Source of the DNA: Phoronis ovalis
Lineage: Eukaryota; Phoronida; Phoronidae
Direction: 5' to 3'
NCBI GenBank assembly: GCA_028565635.1
Contig: JAOXYB010065968.1
Location: forward strand, 1-10,248
Length of the DNA stretch: 10,248 bases
Translations under genes and position numbers: made by a program
In this document: in pieces, positions 8,301 to 10,248 of the stretch
How positions within the stretch are numbered: position 1 is the first letter of the stretch
Layout: the number at the start of each line of letters is the position of its first letter
Notes under the pieces: model-generated
Databases searched by the model: none
The model's input: the letters and a program-made list of their open reading frames with translations, nothing else
Told to the model about the DNA's origin: nothing

Positions 8301-9117
8301 ACTATAGGGACCTTTAATCACTTCTTTTCAAGGAGATACTTTCAGGAAAACAAAATAATGATATTTCTAAACAGTGCAGGTTCTCCGACAGATCACCTTA
8401 ATTAACATCCGGAGGGGGCACTCGGGGTTCCGTTTATATAGTGATATGCCAAATCAGCAGAGTGAATCCATTTTTTTTGGAATAAATATGCTGGTTTTTG
8501 ACTACAATATGGAGATCGGATGTTACAGAAAAAATAACTCAGTAAACAGGTTTTCCAACACGCATGAAAAAAAAGTTTTTTTTAACAAAAAAAATATGCA
8601 AACCGTTTTTTGGCGTGGAAACGATTTTAAAGCCTGTGCTAAAATTTTATAAAGTGCTCCCGGGTTTGACAACAGAGACCGAGAACCCGGAAGTGACAGG
8701 GACACCCTCTATCTGTATATATATATATATATATAGGCCTATATAGCTGTCAGCTTTGGGGTCACGAGTTGTCGTAATCATCGGGGATAAGACGTGAATT
8801 ACCATTACATATGTTCAAACAACATACCCATTTATCAGCACTCCATGAACAACACACTGACCAAATATGGTTGACCGGGCATACGCATCGTCCAAATGTA
8901 CGGGATTGCTATCCAAAGAAATATCAGCAAAACATTTTAAGTCAGATTTCGTAAAAGTTTTAGATAATTCGACTTTGTCACCTGGTGCAAACTTTTTAGG
9001 GAGTTGGCTTGAGCTGGTGTTGGTACTAAGAAAGCAACCTCGATGCTTTGGCAGATTAAGAAATCCAAAGTACTGCTTCAAAATTATTGACAACGCGCTT
9101 CGCATGAGCGTCGCCAT
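5316..9117 (-). CDS. HTD2: HTD2: mitochondrial (3R)-3-hydroxyacyl-thioester dehydratase, MaoC/hotdog family, four exons
   Basis: The coding sequence is the minus-strand join of 8828-9117, 6760-6842, 5973-6076 and 5316-5357. It totals 519 bases, or 172 residues plus TGA, close to the roughly 168 residues of the human protein. Family knowledge: HTD2 dehydrates 3-hydroxyacyl-ACP to trans-2-enoyl-ACP in the mitochondrial type II fatty-acid pathway. Visible evidence: residues 1-40 are rich in Arg, Lys and Ser, with no acidic residue before Asp47, as in a mitochondrial transit peptide. The hotdog domain runs from about residue 43 to the end. Residues 69-77 read DSNPVHLDD and contain the expected catalytic Asp69 and His74. 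They are followed by VVHGVLING (89-97) and GTKLPGPGT (104-112). The start ATG at 9117 has A at -3 and G at +4. All three introns are GT-AG and preserve phase. An ATTAAA on this strand at 4804-4809 is a weak candidate polyadenylation signal. No inactivating change is seen. Confidence 0.93.
5358..5972 (-). other. HTD2 intron 3 (615 bp, phase 0)
   Basis: A GT-AG intron with donor GTAAAT and acceptor TTGATAG. It contains two near-identical tandem 15-base units at 5755-5784, each beginning TGTTGGTATTCTA. Nothing else is recognisable. Confidence 0.85.
5755..5784. repeat. Two-copy 15-bp tandem repeat
   Basis: TGTTGGTATTCTAAA is followed directly by TGTTGGTATTCTACA in HTD2 intron 3. Confidence 0.8.
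5973..6076 (-). CDS. HTD2: HTD2 exon 3 (hotdog beta strands)
   Basis: This 104-base exon supplies two bases of Leu125 and 34 codons (126-159), then stops at AAG|GTAAAT with the donor at 5972-5971. The acceptor is TTTGATTTCAG, with AG at 6078-6077. The peptide begins FLNEEVTATVVISSV and continues as alternating beta-strand sequence, matching the position of the FxGDxVxAxVEV strand in MaoC proteins. The usual Gly-Asp pair is replaced by Asn128-Glu129, a position that varies between orthologues. The exon lies inside a longer minus-strand open frame (5883-6197) whose ATG and tail are intronic. Confidence 0.9.
6077..6759 (-). other. HTD2 intron 2 (683 bp, phase 1)
   Basis: A GT-AG intron with donor GTAAGT and acceptor TTTCAG. 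A degenerate internal duplication lies near 6297-6410, where GAAATGG and CTACAAAT-type words recur. Otherwise it holds only AT-rich sequence. Confidence 0.88.
6760..6842 (-). CDS. HTD2: HTD2 exon 2 (central GTKLPGPG segment)
   Basis: This 83-base exon completes Gly97, encodes 27 residues (98-124) and leaves one base of Leu125. The acceptor is TTTCAG, with AG at 6844-6843. The donor is GTAAGT, with GT at 6759-6758, an almost ideal site. The encoded segment LVSAAIGTKLPGPGT is the signature central helix and loop of MaoC-type hydratases and continues directly from the VHGVLING at the end of exon 1. The exon is too short to be seen as a free-standing reading frame. Phase and motif together make it very secure. 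Confidence 0.93.
7205..7257 (+). repeat. Left terminal inverted repeat of the MITE
   Basis: 53 bases pairing with 7620-7672. The core includes AGTTATCACAATGACCACAA, and it differs from the partner at only three positions. Confidence 0.85.
7581..7606. repeat. G/C hairpin within the MITE
   Basis: ACCCCCCT (7581-7588) and AGGGGGGT (7599-7606) are perfect inverted arms around a ten-base loop. Confidence 0.7.
7620..7672 (-). repeat. Right terminal inverted repeat of the MITE
   Basis: The reverse complement matches 7205-7257 at 50 of 53 positions and is followed by the TAA duplication at 7673-7675. Confidence 0.85.
7729..7745. repeat. Perfect palindrome CAATTAAC-T-GTTAATTG
   Basis: Eight-base arms around one T. 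It resembles paired homeodomain or HNF1-type half-sites (GTTAAT.ATTAAC), though the arm order differs. It lies just right of the MITE in HTD2 intron 1. Confidence 0.55.
8374..8740. repeat. Mixed-composition island in HTD2 intron 1, probable degraded repeat
   Basis: The segment alternates G-rich patches (CCGGAGGGGGCACTCGGGG) with A and T homopolymers and ends in a (TA)10 run. It includes the inverted pair CCGGGTT (8660-8666) and AACCCGG (8684-8690). A 92-codon plus-strand frame crosses it but is rich in Asn, Lys and Phe, as expected from homopolymer-driven translation, and shows no motif. I read it as a degraded repeat. Its boundaries are approximate. Confidence 0.3.
8716..8735. repeat. (TA)10 microsatellite
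   Basis: Twenty bases of perfect TA, followed at once by the palindrome TATAGGCCTATA. Confidence 0.9.
8828..9117 (-). CDS. HTD2: HTD2 exon 1 (transit peptide and first half of hotdog domain)
   Basis: This exon encodes residues 1-96 plus two bases of Gly97. It holds the presumed mitochondrial presequence, the start of the domain (FAPGDKVELS, 43-52) and the catalytic motif with Asp69 and His74. The exon ends GG|GTATGT, with the donor at 8827-8826. Reading through the donor gives only a few more codons before a stop, and the expected family sequence resumes in exon 2. The open frame extends upstream to an ATG at 9204. I prefer the ATG at 9117 because of its context, the presequence that follows it, and an acceptor-like site at 9195-9194 that would place the upstream ATG in an intron. 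Confidence 0.93.
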
Positions 9118-9193
9118 GATAACATTTATTGCCACCTGGTGCTTTAATGAATAACCACTCAATTCATTACAAGGTCCTGGAAGAGGGTTGCTA
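9118..9193 (-). other. HTD2 5' untranslated segment preceded by a candidate splice acceptor
   Basis: On the minus strand, TGTTTTTCAG ends at 9194, directly before TAGCAACCC. This is a plausible 3' splice site (pyrimidine tract plus AG) 77 bases upstream of the chosen ATG. If it is used, HTD2 has at least one non-coding or upstream-coding leader exon. No matching donor in 9205-10248 is convincing, so an unspliced start within this interval remains possible. Confidence 0.4.
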
Positions 9194-9204
9194 CTGAAAA
9201 ACAT

Positions 9205-9479
9205 GTTTTTAAATATTATTAGAAATATATTTATTTCTTATGCATACAAATAGTTAACATAAAAATATTAAAAAAACATATTTATAAAAAATAATTTAAA
9301 GTAAAGCAGGTGCCAGATTAAGAGTACAGTAAAACAAATTAAGGTAAGCACTACAAATTACACTCATTTCAATAGACAAGTGGTCCTAATGGTGTCCGTT
9401 GTCGTTGAGACGGCATGTTATACACATAGCAATTATTGAAATGTAGTTAGTGCCCATGAAAACATCCTACGTGCCTAGT
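9205..9479. other. HTD2 upstream sequence, nothing recognised
   Basis: Very AT-rich up to about 9300, then more mixed. It would be leader intron if the acceptor at 9194 is used. Confidence 0.45.
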
Positions 9480-9557
9480 GGTTCGTAAAGGAAACATATG
9501 GGTTTCAAAAGAACAGGGGATATCCCGAATCACCGCCGGGCCGATAAGGTCAATAAT

Positions 9558-9580
9558 TAGTTACACAAATTTTGTAACTA
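9558..9580. repeat. Perfect 8-bp stem inverted repeat
   Basis: TAGTTACA (9558-9565) and TGTAACTA (9573-9580) flank a seven-base loop. It is located between HTD2 and the CArG box. It could be a factor site or an incidental hairpin. Confidence 0.6.
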
Positions 9581-9619
9581 GTATATGTTGTCTAATATTA
9601 CCAAATTAGATAATAAACC

Positions 9620-9629
9620 GGGGGGGGGG
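9620..9629. repeat. Poly-G tract (10)
   Basis: Ten consecutive G bases upstream of HTD2, just left of the promoter candidate's CArG box. Confidence 0.9.
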
Positions 9630-9665
9630 CTAAATAAACAGTAGAAGCGTTATCGCTGATTCATC

Positions 9666-9736
9666 ATGTCTCCATACAAGGTCAGAAATCGGGGTACGCC
9701 TTATAAGGAAATATTTGGACGTTCAGTGCAAAAAAG
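9666..9736 (+). CDS. Tentative divergent first coding exon or 24-codon mini-ORF
   Basis: An ATG with A at -3 opens a basic reading frame starting MSPYKVRNRGTPYK. It reaches a possible donor AAAAAG|GTAGTC at 9737, and unspliced it stops at TAG 9738-9740 after 24 codons. It lies in the CpG-richer stretch upstream of HTD2, so a divergent gene sharing a promoter is conceivable. No downstream exon is visible in the remaining 500 bases and the product is not recognised. Confidence 0.18.
9699..9708. promoter_or_regulatory. CArG-box-like palindrome CCTTATAAGG
   Basis: A perfect match to CC(A/T)6GG, the consensus bound by SRF/MADS-box factors, inside the promoter candidate upstream of HTD2. A ten-base palindrome can occur by chance in 10 kb, so function is only suggested. 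Confidence 0.3.
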
Positions 9737-9810
9737 GTAGTCAGTTATTTGAACCCGCGGAGCATTAACGGTCCCTATCAGCTAAGTCACGATCGATGTA
9801 AGTTCTATGT

Positions 9811-10123
9811 TTGCTGAACAAATAAAGAACTAGCTATGTTGCTAGAGTTTGTACAGGTATTTCCTTTTTAGTCAATAAAAATTAAGGATCACAATACAGG
9901 AACGCACATTTTATATATCCGTAAAACAGTCACGTGGTTATTTCGCAAACATCTTTTTTTACCAAACAGGTATATATTTTCAATAAATAATTTTACTAAT
10001 TGTGTATTTTTTGATTTTTTTCCGGTTGCTATCGTAGAATATTATGAACTCGCCAGTTACTTAATTACAAGCCGGGTATATGCGTTTATACCAAGGGATG
10101 TACTTTTCGAGAATTTTTTATCA
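9811..10123. other. Upstream intergenic sequence, nothing recognised
   Basis: AT-rich DNA with T homopolymers. No exon or structure is supported. Confidence 0.45.
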
Positions 10124-10248
10124 GGGGACGTCCATTAATTATGTCAACAATTTTTAGGCAATTTTTTACCCCCCCCCTCCCCCCCTTGTCAACAATTGTC
10201 AAACTTTCAGTGACCCCCCTAATAAAATTATGTCAAAAAAAATGTACC
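10124..10248. mobile_element. Edge-truncated repetitive element with C-run interior
   Basis: Starting at GGGGACGTCCATTAATTATG, the sequence shows C9-T-C7 (10169-10185), TGTCAA words recurring around CCCCCC tracts, and AATTATGTCAA at both 10137-10147 and 10226-10236. This layout, a GGG..TCCAT.AATTA.GTCA end followed by poly-C tracts, resembles a short DNA-transposon-type repeat I recall from many animal genomes. I cannot name the family. The other end lies outside the window. Confidence 0.45.

Larger units (their letters stand above)
6843..8827 (-). other. HTD2 intron 1 (1985 bp, phase 2)
   Basis: The donor is GTATGT at 8827-8822 and the acceptor AG is at 6844-6843. The intron contains the MITE at 7205-7672, a short perfect palindrome at 7729-7745 and the mixed-frame island around 8374-8740. 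Plus-strand and minus-strand open frames of 60-95 codons inside it show no family resemblance and I treat them as chance. Confidence 0.88.
9480..9810. promoter_or_regulatory. Candidate HTD2 or bidirectional promoter region
   Basis: Compared with the AT-rich surroundings this stretch holds several CpG clusters (ACCGCCGGGCCG, ACCCGCGGAG, CACGATCGATG) and short palindromes (GGGATATCCC, CCGCGG). It lies 360-690 bases upstream of the HTD2 coding start. Promoter identity is inferred from position and composition. No TATA or initiator element is assigned. Confidence 0.3.

Noticed and set aside
8867-9154. 95-codon plus-strand frame
   Set aside because: It is antisense to HTD2 exon 1, whose protein family is clear.
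9118-9204. In-frame upstream ATG at 9204 extending HTD2 by 29 residues
   Set aside because: The extension includes an acceptor-like AG at 9195-9194, lacks a presequence-like start, and weakens the match to the family length. The ATG at 9117 has better context.
1-10248. Bacterial or phage systems, CRISPR arrays, operons, rRNA
   Set aside because: No regularly spaced repeats, no Shine-Dalgarno-led gene strings and no dense coding. The interrupted mitochondrial gene shows this is eukaryotic DNA.

Overview
The window looks like animal nuclear DNA. It is AT-rich and gene-poor, with long non-coding stretches, microsatellites, short DNA-transposon derivatives and GT-AG introns. The one identifiable gene is split into small exons. 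Gene style and repeat content suggest an invertebrate metazoan, perhaps a mollusc or another lophotrochozoan, but nothing here fixes the taxon.

The clearly supported gene is on the minus strand from 9117 down to 5316. Four exons (8828-9117, 6760-6842, 5973-6076, 5316-5357) join in frame through canonical GT-AG introns into 519 bases, or 172 residues plus a stop. The product is a mitochondrial MaoC-type hotdog dehydratase, HTD2 (hydroxyacyl-thioester dehydratase type 2), the third-step enzyme of mitochondrial fatty-acid synthesis. The transit-peptide-like N-terminus, the catalytic Asp/His motif, the central VHG and GTKLPGPG motifs and the C-terminal strand are all present. Only exon 1 shows up as an obvious open reading frame. 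The other three were found by following splice phase and family motifs.

Intron 1 (about 2 kb) carries a 468-bp miniature inverted-repeat element (7205-7672) with 53-bp ends and a TAA target duplication, which fits a PIF/Harbinger-type MITE. It also carries a mixed-frame island (about 8374-8740) that ends near a (TA)10 run. The region upstream of HTD2 (about 9480-9810) is comparatively CpG-rich and holds a perfect CArg-type palindrome, so it is the best promoter candidate. A short plus-strand ORF starts inside it.

The left half (1-5200) has no identifiable gene. It holds several small plus-strand islands, each with a good acceptor site followed by an open frame to a stop (1560-1662, 2807-2988, 3875-3966, 5104-5204). 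Two of these are followed by AATAAA. They may be terminal exons of a gene lying mostly outside the window or spread across it. I recognise none of their products. A 116-bp foldback element flanked by TA lies at 4021-4136, and the right edge cuts through another C-run-rich repeat starting near 10124.
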